Source: Rhodobacterales bacterium
GTDB lineage: Bacteria > Pseudomonadota > Alphaproteobacteria > Rhodobacterales > Rhodobacteraceae
DNA: 64,000 bases
Assembly: GCA_026400355.1 (NCBI GenBank)
Contig: JAPLPE010000020.1
Coordinates: 1 to 64,000, forward strand
Direction of reading: 5' to 3'
A program made the position numbers and the translations under genes. Positions 35,840 through 44,484 of this stretch are shown here, piece after piece (the stretch's first letter is position 1; every line of letters begins with the position of its first letter). Below the pieces are notes generated by a model. It did not search any database, was not told where the DNA came from, and was given only the letters and a program-made list of their open reading frames with translations.

Positions 35840-36877
35840 ATGTCGGTCATTTCTGCACTCGGGAACGCCATTCTGTCTGTCGTATATGCCGTCGGATGGC
35901 TGGTGCAGGCGTTGATCGACTTCCTTCTCTGGCTGGGACCGGCGTTTATCTGGTTCGTGACATGGCTGCCGCAGCGCCTGATCGGGGCGACCGACGAAAG
36001 TCTGCCGGTGGGCGATGTGTCGGAACGCGGAATTGCCTATCTGCAGGATGGGGCGCAGGGGTTTTTCGACGGGCTGTCGGCCTGGATGGACGGGGCGATT
36101 TCGCTGATCCTTGCCGTTCTGCAGCGCCCGCCCGGGGACAACTGGGTCAGCGGGCGGGATTTTGAACCGTGGCTGTCGTTCTGGAACGAGGACACACACC
36201 GGTTCGTGGTGATTGTGGCCTTTGTGGTGCTGACCTGGTTCCTGCAGAAGAGTTGGAAGGTCTGCATTCTGGTGCTGGTCATCTTCCTTTTCATTCTGGA
36301 TCAGGGATACTGGGAAGAGACGACGGACAGTCTGGCGCTGGTGCTGTCGTCCTGCGTGGTCTGCATGGGGCTGGGGGTGCCGCTGGGGTTCTACTTTGCC
36401 CATCGGCCCAACGCCTACAAGGCGATTAGCCCTGTTCTGGACCTGATGCAGACCCTGCCGACATTCGTCTATCTGATCCCGGCGGTGGTGTTCTTTGGTC
36501 TGGGACAGGTGCCGGGGCTTTTTGCGACGGTGATATTCGTGCTGCCAGCGCCGATCCGGCTGACCTATCTGGGGGTGTCGGCGACGCCGCAATCTCTGTT
36601 GGAGGCGGCGACGGCGTTCGGTGCGACGCCACGGCAGACGTTGTGGAAGGTAGAGCTGCCCTATGCCTTTCCACAGATCATGACGGGCCTCAATCAGGTG
36701 ATCATGCTGTCGCTGTCGATGGTCGTCATCGCGGCATATGTGGGCGCGGACGGGCTGGGCAAGCCGGTGGTGCAGGCGCTGGGGCGGAACGATCCGGGGC
36801 TTGGGTTTGAAAGCGGGTTCGTGATCGTGGCGGTGGCCATCATGCTGGACCGGATGCTGCGGAGGGAGATGAAGTGA
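35840..36877 (+). CDS. choW: Choline ABC transporter permease
   Basis: 345-residue inner-membrane permease of the ProW/OpuAB type, with six or so helices. The region WMDGAISLILAVLQ leads into the core (from about 125), FFGLGQVPGLFATVIFVLPAPIRLT (about 218-242), and the EAA loop LLEAATAFGATPRQTLWKVELPYAFPQIM (about 254-282) that contacts ChoV. The tail GLGKPVVQALGRNDPGLGFESG is typical. It ends overlapping the choV start as GTGA. Confidence 0.93.
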   Translation: MSVISALGNAILSVVYAVGWLVQALIDFLLWLGPAFIWFVTWLPQRLIGATDESLPVGDVSERGIAYLQDGAQGFFDGLSAWMDGAISLILAVLQRPPGDNWVSGRDFEPWLSFWNEDTHRFVVIVAFVVLTWFLQKSWKVCILVLVIFLFILDQGYWEETTDSLALVLSSCVVCMGLGVPLGFYFAHRPNAYKAISPVLDLMQTLPTFVYLIPAVVFFGLGQVPGLFATVIFVLPAPIRLTYLGVSATPQSLLEAATAFGATPRQTLWKVELPYAFPQIMTGLNQVIMLSLSMVVIAAYVGADGLGKPVVQALGRNDPGLGFESGFVIVAVAIMLDRMLRREMK

Positions 36878-37902
36878 CCGCAGTCATCTTTGATCAGGTC
36901 AACATCGTCTTTGGCGATCATCCGGAGCGTGCCCTGCCCCTGATGGATCAGGGGCAGTCGCGGGCCGAGATCAACCAGGCCTGCGGGCAGGTTCTGGGCG
37001 TGCACAACTGTTCGCTGACGGTCGAGGAGGGCGAGATCCTTGTCCTTATGGGGCTGTCGGGATCGGGGAAATCGACGCTGTTGCGGGCGGTGAACGGGCT
37101 GAACCCGGTGTGCCGGGGCGATGTGCAGGTGCGCACGCAGCAGGGCATGATGTCGGTCACAAAGGCGGATGCAAAGACGCTGCGGGCGATCCGGCAGAAA
37201 TCGGTCGCGATGGTGTTCCAGCAATTCGGGCTGCTGCCTTGGCGGACGGTGCGGGACAACGTGGGGCTGGGCCTGGAGCTGTCGGGGATGAGCAAGATCA
37301 AGCGGGCGGCGCGGGTTGATCAGGAGCTTAAGCTCGTCAACCTGTCCGAACGGGCCAATGCGCTGGTGGGTGAGCTGTCGGGCGGGATGCAGCAGCGGGT
37401 CGGGCTGGCGCGGGCCTTTGCGACGGATGCGCCGATCCTGCTGATGGACGAGCCGTTTTCGGCGCTGGACCCGCTTATCCGGGCGCGGTTGCAGGACGAG
37501 TTGCTGGACCTGCAGCAAAAGCTGAAACGGACGATCATCTTTGTGAGCCACGATCTGGACGAGGCGTTCAAGCTGGGCGACCGGATCGCGATCATGGAGG
37601 GCGGGCGGATCGTGCAATGCGGGACGCCGCGCGATATCTTTACCGATCCGGTAAATGACTATGTGGCGGATTTCGTGGCCCATATGAACCCCCTGGGCGT
37701 GCTGACGGCGCGGGATGTGATGCGGCCGCTGGACGGCGTGGCGAACGATCAGGCGATGGCGCCAGAGGCGACGGTGCGCGATGTGATGGCGCGCATCCGC
37801 GATACCGGTTGGCCTGTGGTCGTGGCCGAAGGCGGGCGGCAGGTCGGCGAGGTCACGGGCGATCTGGTCCTGCGCAAGCTGCTCGACCCGCGGGCGGGTT
37901 GA
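36874..37902 (+). CDS. choV: Choline ABC transporter ATP-binding protein
   Basis: 342-residue ATPase. Walker A LSGSGKST (about 63-70), Q-loop FQQFGLLPW, signature LSGGMQQRVGLARA (about 168-181), Walker B ILLMDEPFSALDP (about 188-200) and the H-loop FVSHDLDEAFKLGDR. A C-terminal CBS-like region (about 278-340) ends in GEVTGDLVLRKLLD, as in ProV-type osmoprotectant ATPases. The start is GTG, overlapping choW. Last gene of the import operon and convergent with a DMT gene 3 bp away. Confidence 0.94.
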   Translation: MTAVIFDQVNIVFGDHPERALPLMDQGQSRAEINQACGQVLGVHNCSLTVEEGEILVLMGLSGSGKSTLLRAVNGLNPVCRGDVQVRTQQGMMSVTKADAKTLRAIRQKSVAMVFQQFGLLPWRTVRDNVGLGLELSGMSKIKRAARVDQELKLVNLSERANALVGELSGGMQQRVGLARAFATDAPILLMDEPFSALDPLIRARLQDELLDLQQKLKRTIIFVSHDLDEAFKLGDRIAIMEGGRIVQCGTPRDIFTDPVNDYVADFVAHMNPLGVLTARDVMRPLDGVANDQAMAPEATVRDVMARIRDTGWPVVVAEGGRQVGEVTGDLVLRKLLDPRAG

Positions 37903-37905
37903 TCG

Positions 37906-38805
37906 TCAGGCGGCGACCGGGCCGCCACGGGCAGGAGATTTGCGGGATTCCTGCCAGGCCAGCAGGCAGATTGAACTGACGATCACCGCCCCGCCGAGGA
38001 GGACCCAGAAATCGACCGGTTCCTGAAACAGCAGGACACCGAGGATTGTGGCCCAGACCAGTTGCAGGAAAGAGGCGGGCTGGGTCACCGTGACCGGGGC
38101 CGCCCTGAAGGCACGGGTTACGGCGTACTGGCCGCCTGTCGCAAAGAGCGCAGCGAGGAAGAACCAGAGATACTGGGACGGTTCAAGCGGAACCCAGAAC
38201 CAGAGAGCGAAGGGGAAGAGGAAGGCCGACACGGCAATGGTCAGCATGCCCACGATGACCGTGGGTTGAACCGTTGCCGACAGGCGTTTGGCGATCAGAT
38301 ATCCGCCGGCGAGCAGGAAAGCCGTGCCGATCATGGCGATATGCCCGGAGTCGATGACTTTGATCCCGGGCTGGAGGATCAGAAGGGTGCCGATGACGGC
38401 TGCCACAATCGCAAGAACGTGCGATGTAAGGACACGTTCGCCGAGGAAGATCGTAGCCCCGATCGCCACGAGAACGGGGGTCAGATAGTTCAGCGCCGAC
38501 ACTTCGCCCAAGGGGATATGGGTCAGGGCATAGTACCAGATCATCACGCCCATGGCATGGAGCGCGCCGCGCGCACCGAAGAGACGCCACTGCTGCGGCG
38601 TAAGGCGCAGGGGCAGTGCCATCCACATCAGGGGCAGGATTATGGGAAGGCCGAAAGCAAAGCGCAGGAAGGCGGACTGGGCGGCGGGGACGTCCTGCCC
38701 TATGTGCTTGATCGTGGCACCGGTCGCCACAGCAAAAAGGGTGGAAAGAGCCATCCAGAGGATGCCCGCCAGAGCGCCGGATTGAAGTACACTAGCCCGG
38801 TTCAT
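37906..38805 (-). CDS. DMT-superfamily EamA transporter
   Basis: 299 residues with ten predicted membrane helices in two EamA repeats (about 10-135 and 150-285), for example IPLGEVSALNYLTPVLVAIGATIFLGERV in repeat 1 and APVTVTQPASFLQLVWATILGVLLFQEPV in repeat 2, both ending in the usual GE/QEP helix boundary. Probable metabolite exporter; the substrate is unknown. The ATG at 38805 is chosen because 83 extra upstream residues are hydrophilic and cross a spacer. Confidence 0.87.
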   Translation of the reverse strand: MNRASVLQSGALAGILWMALSTLFAVATGATIKHIGQDVPAAQSAFLRFAFGLPIILPLMWMALPLRLTPQQWRLFGARGALHAMGVMIWYYALTHIPLGEVSALNYLTPVLVAIGATIFLGERVLTSHVLAIVAAVIGTLLILQPGIKVIDSGHIAMIGTAFLLAGGYLIAKRLSATVQPTVIVGMLTIAVSAFLFPFALWFWVPLEPSQYLWFFLAALFATGGQYAVTRAFRAAPVTVTQPASFLQLVWATILGVLLFQEPVDFWVLLGGAVIVSSICLLAWQESRKSPARGGPVAA

Positions 38806-38980
38806 CGCACCACTTAAACCAATCGAATCATCTGCAGGGAGACAATTCAATTGCACAAGAGCAGACAATTTGGCGGACTGGAAGAGGTCTGGGAAGTCGT
38901 CGGCGGGTGACTTCCGGAGAATTATCCGGGTGCGCCAGGTTTCGCGCGAATGTCGCGCGGACCTTACATTTTCTAGGCAA

Positions 38981-39730
38981 TCAGCTGACCTCGTAGGCAG
39001 CCATGACCTCGTCCGAGGCTTCGAAGTTGGTGGTGACGGACTGCACGTCGTCATCGTCTTCGAGCACTTCGACGAGCTTCATCAGCTTTTCGAGGGTTTC
39101 GAGATCGACGGGGGTCGTCGTCTTTGGCTTCCAGATGAACTTGGTCGTCTCGGATTCGCCCAAGGCGGCTTCGAGGGCCGAGGCGACGCTGTGCAGGTCG
39201 GTGTCAGCGCAGTAGATCCAGTGGCCGTCTTCGTCGCTTTCCACGTCATCGGCACCTGCTTCGAGCGCGGCCATCATGACGGTGTCGGCGTCGGCAGCGG
39301 CGGCCTTGTACATGATTTCACCCTTGCGGTCGAACATGAAGGCCACCGAGTTGGTTTCGCCGAGGTTGCCACCGTTCTTGCCGAAGGTCGAGCGGACGTT
39401 GGAGGCGGTGCGGTTGCGGTTGTCGGTCATCGCCTCGACGATGACGGCGACACCGTTGGGGCCATAACCTTCGTAGCGGATTTCGTCATAGGTTTCGGCG
39501 TCGCCGCCCTGGGCCTTCTTGATCGCGCGTTCGATCACGTCCTTGGGGACCGAGACGGATTTCGCCTCTTTGATGGCAAGGCGAAGGCGGGGATTGTTGG
39601 CGGGATCGGGGTCGCCCATCTTGGCGGCAACCGAGATTTCCTTGGCAAGTTTCGAGAAGACCTTGGAGCGTGCCTTGTCCTGCTTGCCCTTGCGGTGCTG
39701 TATGTTTGCCCATTTTGAATGGCCGGCCAT
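38981..39730 (-). CDS. yebC: YebC/PmpR-family regulator or translation factor
   Basis: 249 residues. N-terminal [17 protein letters not shown] (2-18) and [23 protein letters not shown] (about 91-113) are diagnostic of the YebC family, whose members bind DNA in some species and aid translation of proline stretches in others. The acidic C terminus is normal. The start at 39730 fits the invariant N terminus. Monocistronic. Confidence 0.94.
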   Translation of the reverse strand: MAGHSKWANIQHRKGKQDKARSKVFSKLAKEISVAAKMGDPDPANNPRLRLAIKEAKSVSVPKDVIERAIKKAQGGDAETYDEIRYEGYGPNGVAVIVEAMTDNRNRTASNVRSTFGKNGGNLGETNSVAFMFDRKGEIMYKAAAADADTVMMAALEAGADDVESDEDGHWIYCADTDLHSVASALEAALGESETTKFIWKPKTTTPVDLETLEKLMKLVEVLEDDDDVQSVTTNFEASDEVMAAYEVS

Positions 39731-39817
39731 CGGATGGACCCTTTGTATGTTGTTCGGGTGACGCGGGCTTCTATATGTCAGGGCCCTTGCGGGGCGCAAC
39801 CCCCGGCCGGGGATGGG

Positions 39818-40069
39818 TCACGGTGCTGACGTGGGGGTGTATTTGCCCATCGCGCGGCGGACGATCCCGATCCGGATTGCGACCATTCCGAAACCGCCGA
39901 TAGAGCCCGAGACCTGCCCGAAGACGCGCATCGGTTCGTACGGGGCGACGCCTTGCGCGGGTTGCAGACCGGTCGTCATGCCGCAGTAGAACAGCCCGCA
40001 CGCCGTGGCGAACAGGATCAGACCGATCAGGAACAGCTGTGTCGAGAACCGGATGCCGCCCTGTGCCAT
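39818..40069 (-). CDS. Small two-helix membrane protein
   Basis: 83 residues with a first helix FLIGLILFATACGLFYCG (about 14-31) and a second FGQVSGSIGGFGMVAIRIGI (about 51-70), short loops and a basic end. I do not recognise the family. ATG at 40069 has GGGG 6 bases upstream; an ATG 12 bases upstream is possible. It follows the SLC13 gene in the same direction. Confidence 0.65.
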   Translation of the reverse strand: MAQGGIRFSTQLFLIGLILFATACGLFYCGMTTGLQPAQGVAPYEPMRVFGQVSGSIGGFGMVAIRIGIVRRAMGKYTPTSAP

Positions 40070-40143
40070 GGATGCCCCCATGGTATCGCGGGGGGGCTGG
40101 TCAGCAGAGGCGGACCCGGTCGGGCAACACCCCTGCCCTTTTG

Positions 40144-41922
40144 TCAGATATCGTACATGAGCGGGATGATCGCGGCTGCGACAAGGCCCATGAGGACGTT
40201 GAGCGGCGCGCCAAACTTGACGAAGTCCATGAACTTGTAGCCGCCGGGGCCGTAGACCATCGTGTTGCACTGATACCCGATGGGCGTGGCAAAACCGAAG
40301 GAGGCGCCCATCATCACGACGATTGCCACGGGGCGGGGGTCGATCCCCAGTTGCTGGGCAAGGCCGATGGCGACAGGGGTCACGACAACGGCGACAGCGT
40401 TGTTGGAGAGGAGTTCAGTCAGCAGCGAAGTCAGCGCATAGATGGCGAAGATCATCAGGAAGGGCGACCAGTTGGCCATGTAGGGCGCGGCCCAGTTGAC
40501 CATGAGTTCGACGGCGCCCGAGTGATCTAGTGCGGCACCGACGGCCAGCATGGCGAGAAGCATCGCCATGAGGCGGCCGTCGATAAAGCCAAATGCCTCG
40601 TCTGCATCGATGCAGCGGGTCAGGAGGACGACAGCCACGCCAAGGAAGGCCAGGATTTCGATGGGCGCAACTTCGAGGGCCGAGAGGCCGATGACGGCGA
40701 TGAGAACGGCCACGACGATGGGCGTGTGGCTGCGGCGGAAGGCACGTTCGCGGGGATGGCTCACGTCGACGACGTTCTGGTCGGCTGCGAGGCGCTTTAT
40801 GTCTTCCGATGCGCCTTCGAGGAGCATTGTGTCGCCGACGCGGATCACTACCTCGTCAAGCTGGCGGCCGATGTTCTGGTCCCGGCGGTGGACGGCAAGC
40901 GGGTAGACGCCATAGCGGCGGCGCAGGCGCAGGTCGCCCAGACGGCGGCCGACCATCTTGCAGTCGGGGGTGATAAGGACTTCGACGGTCGTGGTCTGCA
41001 CAGCCGAAACCTGATCGACACGGCGGAGCGCCTTGTTGTTCTGGAGTGCCAGAAGTTCGGTCATTGCAGTGCGCAGGACGACGCGGTCGCCGACCTCCAG
41101 TCTGACGCCGTCCAGTTCACGGCGGAGCGAGGCATCGCCCCGGATCACGTCAATCAGACGAACGCCTTCGCGTTTGAACAGCTGGACGGAGAGCACTTCA
41201 CGGCCGATCAGGTTGCTGTCGGGCGGGATGACGGCCTCGGTAAAGAACTTGGCACGGGATTTGTCGGAGAGGAGGCCCGCCATGCTTTCGCGGGAGGGCA
41301 GCATCTTTGGACCAAAGAAGGCGAGATAGAGCAGGCCGACGATAGCGAGCGGCAGACCGATGGGGGTGATTTCAAAGATGTGGAACGCCTCGAGCCCGGC
41401 ATCGCGGGCCACACCGTCAACGACGAGGTTGGTGGAGGTGCCGACAAGGGTGATGCAGCCACCGAGGATCGTTGCATAGGCCATAGGGATCAGCAGTTTC
41501 GACGGTGCCAGGCCCATCTGTTTGGCCAGCTGGATCATCACGGGCAGCATGACGACGACGATGGGCGTGTTGTTGATGAAGGCAGAAAGCGCCACGATGC
41601 CGATGAAAACGATAGAAAGGGTCAGCCTTGGGCTGCCGGAGATGTTGCGGGCGGCAAGGTTGCTCATCCAGTCGAGCCCGCCGGTGCGGACGAGGCTGCC
41701 CACGAGGATGAACATGGCAGCGATCGTCCAGGGGGCCGAGTTGGAGAAGATGTCCATCACGCCGTCCATCGGCAGGATGCCGAGGATAAGGAGCGTTGAT
41801 GCGCCGACGATGGCCACAACCTCGACCGGGTAGCGTTCCCAGACAAAGGCGGCGAACATCAGCACCATGATGATGATTGCGACCCAGGGTTGGTATTCGG
41901 CGGGAACTTCGAGTCCGAACAT
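40144..41922 (-). CDS. SLC13-family permease with two TrkA-C domains
   Basis: 592-residue DASS/ArsB-superfamily transporter. The N-terminal helices (to about 200) contain SAFINNTPIVVVMLPVMIQLAKQ and LGGCITLVGTSTNLVV, a substrate-hairpin signature. A cytoplasmic middle (about 210-395) has two TrkA-C/RCK-C domains (PPDSNLIGREVLSV and TPDCKMVGRRLGDLRLRRRYG). The C-terminal helices end in GFATPIGYQCNTMVYGPGGY. Likely transports sulfate, phosphate or dicarboxylate. The start overlaps the upstream DMT stop as TGATG. Confidence 0.88.
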   Translation of the reverse strand: MFGLEVPAEYQPWVAIIIMVLMFAAFVWERYPVEVVAIVGASTLLILGILPMDGVMDIFSNSAPWTIAAMFILVGSLVRTGGLDWMSNLAARNISGSPRLTLSIVFIGIVALSAFINNTPIVVVMLPVMIQLAKQMGLAPSKLLIPMAYATILGGCITLVGTSTNLVVDGVARDAGLEAFHIFEITPIGLPLAIVGLLYLAFFGPKMLPSRESMAGLLSDKSRAKFFTEAVIPPDSNLIGREVLSVQLFKREGVRLIDVIRGDASLRRELDGVRLEVGDRVVLRTAMTELLALQNNKALRRVDQVSAVQTTTVEVLITPDCKMVGRRLGDLRLRRRYGVYPLAVHRRDQNIGRQLDEVVIRVGDTMLLEGASEDIKRLAADQNVVDVSHPRERAFRRSHTPIVVAVLIAVIGLSALEVAPIEILAFLGVAVVLLTRCIDADEAFGFIDGRLMAMLLAMLAVGAALDHSGAVELMVNWAAPYMANWSPFLMIFAIYALTSLLTELLSNNAVAVVVTPVAIGLAQQLGIDPRPVAIVVMMGASFGFATPIGYQCNTMVYGPGGYKFMDFVKFGAPLNVLMGLVAAAIIPLMYDI

Positions 41923-42851
41923 CAGGCAGGTTCCTTTGCAGGCAGACGGGCGGTTTCGCGCGGCTGCACAAGGGCAAGTCCCAGCAGCATCAGGACGAGA
42001 GCGGCCCAGACGAAGGTGGAATAGGTTTCACCCAGCAGGATCATGGCCCAGAGGACGCCCGTTCCGGTGACGATGTAGGAGGTCTGCGAGGCGAAGACCG
42101 CCCCGGCACGGGAGGCGAGCCAGACGTAGGAAGTGTAGGCCATTGCATGGACGCAGGATGAGCCGACGAGGGCATATTCGGCACTGGTCCAGGGGCGGAT
42201 CGGGTTGATGAACTGACCCGCGCCCAGCGCGAGCGGCAGCGTGATGATCGCGCCAACGAGCGAGGTGAGACACATGGCCTGCATCGCGTCCATCCCGGCG
42301 GTCCCGGTGCGAGCGACGTAATTGCTTTCGAACGCGTAGCAGAGCGGGCCGATCAGGGCGATGGGGAGGAAGGCCACCATGGCGGGGTCGGGAAGGCTTG
42401 CGCTTGGCAGGGCAATCAGGGCCACGCCGGTCAGGCCGCAGAGCAGGCCCGCAATGCGTGCGGCGCTGAAGCGGTCCATGCCAAGGAGGAGCGCAATGGG
42501 GAAGGAAATGAGTGGCACGGTCGAGATTAGGATCGACATGATCCCCGCGGGCAGATGGGCGATGGAATAGTAGAAGGTCGAATTGGGCACGATCGTTCCG
42601 ATCAGCGCGACGATGACGGCAAAGGTCATAGTCTGACGATTGATGGGAAGCGACTTGCGGCGGATCACGAGGATCGTGCCCAGGAAAATGACGCCGATCA
42701 CCATCTGCCAGAAGATGAGGCCGAGGAACTGATGGCCGGTCGAGACGGCGATCTTGCCCAATGTCTGGGTCGAGCCCCAGGACAGGCCGCAGAAGAGCAG
42801 GACCGAGAGGTACAAGAGGCGGCGGCCCTGGGGCAGTGCGGGGGACGTCAC
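41922..42851 (-). CDS. DMT-superfamily EamA transporter
   Basis: 309 residues with about ten helices. Repeat 1 includes LPAGIMSILISTVPLISFPIALLLGMDR and repeat 2 GAVFASQTSYIVTGTGVLWAMILLGETYS. The substrate is unknown. It is translationally linked downstream to the SLC13 gene (TGATG) and its ATG overlaps the end of ymdB, so three genes ymdB - DMT - SLC13 form one unit. Confidence 0.86.
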   Translation of the reverse strand: MTSPALPQGRRLLYLSVLLFCGLSWGSTQTLGKIAVSTGHQFLGLIFWQMVIGVIFLGTILVIRRKSLPINRQTMTFAVIVALIGTIVPNSTFYYSIAHLPAGIMSILISTVPLISFPIALLLGMDRFSAARIAGLLCGLTGVALIALPSASLPDPAMVAFLPIALIGPLCYAFESNYVARTGTAGMDAMQAMCLTSLVGAIITLPLALGAGQFINPIRPWTSAEYALVGSSCVHAMAYTSYVWLASRAGAVFASQTSYIVTGTGVLWAMILLGETYSTFVWAALVLMLLGLALVQPRETARLPAKEPA

Positions 42852-43660
42852 GGCGCAGACTCGGTCAGTTTGCCGCCCTGCCGGACCATGGCCACTCGGG
42901 TAGCTTTACCGGTGCGGTCGTCGGTTTCCACGTAAAGGCCGGACAGTGTCGCCTCACCTTCGGCCGGGGTGAAGCGGTCGCGGGGCATGCCGGTGATGAA
43001 GCGGCGGAGAGGTTCGGCCTTGTCCATGCCGATCACGGAATTGTAGTCGCCGCACATGCCGGCATCGGTCTGATAGGCGGTACCTGCGGGCAGGATCATG
43101 GCGTCGGCGGTGGCGACATGGGTATGGGTGCCCACGACGACGCTTGCCCTTCCGTCGCACCAGTGGCCCATAGCCATCTTTTCCGACGTCGCCTCGCAAT
43201 GGATATCCACCAGACTCGCCTGCACCATGCCGCCGAGGGGGTGGGTCTTCAGGACGGTTTCGACGGCGGAAAAGGGATCGTCGAAGGGGCGCTTCATGAA
43301 CACCTGGCCCAGTACCTGGGTGACAAGCACCTTGCGGCCCTGGGTCGCGTCATAGACGCGGAAGCCACGGCCGGGGGCGGCCTTGGAGAAATTGAGCGGG
43401 CGGATGATGCGGGGTTCGGTTTCGATGAACTGGAGCATGTCCTTCTGGTCGAAGGCATGATCGCCCAAAGTGATCACATCGGCCCCGGCGGCCAGCAGCA
43501 CCCGGGCGTGTTCGGGCGAGAGGCCGGTGCCGGAAGTCGCGTTTTCCCCGTTTACGACGACGAAATCGAGCTTCCACGCGGTCCGCAGGGCGGGCAGCCC
43601 GTCTGCCACCCCGACGCGTCCGGTGCGGCCCACTACATCACCGAGGAATAGAATTCTCAT
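42848..43660 (-). CDS. ymdB: YmdB-type metallophosphoesterase (TIGR00282)
   Basis: 270 residues with a calcineurin-like core: MRILFLGDVVGRTGR (1-15), FVVVNGENAT (about 34-43), GDHAFD (about 66-71), VDIHCEATSEKMAMG (about 151-165) and VGTHTHVATADAMILP (about 177-192), giving the metal-binding Asp, Asn, Glu and His set. Relatives hydrolyse 2',3'-cyclic nucleotides or cAMP. It lies 260 bp after the 5-formyl-THF cyclo-ligase gene. Confidence 0.92.
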   Translation of the reverse strand: MRILFLGDVVGRTGRVGVADGLPALRTAWKLDFVVVNGENATSGTGLSPEHARVLLAAGADVITLGDHAFDQKDMLQFIETEPRIIRPLNFSKAAPGRGFRVYDATQGRKVLVTQVLGQVFMKRPFDDPFSAVETVLKTHPLGGMVQASLVDIHCEATSEKMAMGHWCDGRASVVVGTHTHVATADAMILPAGTAYQTDAGMCGDYNSVIGMDKAEPLRRFITGMPRDRFTPAEGEATLSGLYVETDDRTGKATRVAMVRQGGKLTESAP

Positions 43661-43920
43661 GAGGCGAGGGAGTAGGCCGCAGAAGTCGCGGGAGCAAGCC
43701 TTTAGACGACAAGATCAACCGGGTTTTCAGGAGATCGTGGCCTGAGTGATGCTGTCTTAGGCACAACTTTGCCGTACATGGAGCGACTTGGGGATTTCGG
43801 TCAGGCCGAGCGGAGCAGGCGGTGAAAGAAATGCCGGGCCGCAAAAGAAGGGTAAGCCTGCCGGAGATGATTCGCTCTGTGCAGGCGTGCTTTTGGGGAA
43901 AGAACGTTCTCTGCACGCTT
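43661..43920. other. 260-bp spacer between the fau-like gene and ymdB, rich in inverted repeats
   Basis: No coding frame is convincing. Stems seen include GCGTGC / GCACGC (43919-43914 and 43891-43886 on the minus strand), GCCTGC / GCAGGC (43856-43861 and 43881-43886 area) and GCCTGAG / CTTAGGC (43741-43763 area). The neighbouring cyclo-ligase gene is next to 6S RNA in many proteobacteria, so a structured RNA is possible, but I could not recognise the 6S central bubble. Confidence 0.35.
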
Positions 43921-44484
43921 TCAGCGGCGGGGTGTGATGACCCCGGCTTCGGTAACGATCATGTCTAGAGGTTGGTCGGTTGGTTCGAGAGGGAAGCCTT
44001 CGTCCTCTTGCGCAGACCAGGCGAAGCCTATGGCAAGGATGGGGCCCTGGGCGCGGAGCGATTGCAGGGTCCGGTCGTAGAAGCCGCCGCCGTAGCCAAG
44101 GCGGCCCCCTGCCCTGTTGAAGGCCACGAGGGGGACGATGACGATTTCGGGGGTCATCCAGTCGCCGGTTTCAGGGATGAGCGCGCCAAAGCCGCCGTCG
44201 ACCATCGCCACGCCCGGTTCCCAGCGGCGGAAGCGGAGGGGCTTGCCCTTGCTCATGATGACGGGGACGCCGACGGGGCCGTGGGCCGACGCTTCTTCCA
44301 TCGCGGGGGTGGGGTCGATTTCGGTCCGCATGGACATGTAGGCCGAGACGGGGACGCCACGGTAGCCCGCGAGGACGGCAGAAAGGTGGGCGGCCTGTTC
44401 GGGGTGGCCTGCGGCATGCGCCTCTTTCCGGCGGGCGAAGGCGGCCTTGCGGGCAGCGGCCTTGATCGTGGTGAGGTCGGTCAC
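43921..44484 (-). CDS. fau: 5-formyltetrahydrofolate cyclo-ligase
   Basis: 187-residue enzyme converting 5-formyl-THF to methenyl-THF with ATP. The active-site motif RLGYGGGFYDRTL (about 126-138) and the N-terminal basic AARKAAFARRKEAHAAG are family marks, and IVPLVAFNRAGGRLG precedes the motif. The stop is at the edge of the structured spacer. The start overlaps the mgtE stop as an ATGA-type coupling. Confidence 0.92.
   Translation of the reverse strand: MTDLTTIKAAARKAAFARRKEAHAAGHPEQAAHLSAVLAGYRGVPVSAYMSMRTEIDPTPAMEEASAHGPVGVPVIMSKGKPLRFRRWEPGVAMVDGGFGALIPETGDWMTPEIVIVPLVAFNRAGGRLGYGGGFYDRTLQSLRAQGPILAIGFAWSAQEDEGFPLEPTDQPLDMIVTEAGVITPRR

Noticed and set aside
34811-36592. 593-residue minus-strand frame across choX and choW
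   Set aside because: Composition is Arg/Gln/His-rich, typical of an antisense shadow, and it would run through the hairpin and two well-supported genes.
43661-43920. 6S RNA gene call
   Set aside because: Only position and stems support it. The characteristic central bubble and closing stem could not be identified, so it is listed as a finding, not an RNA feature.
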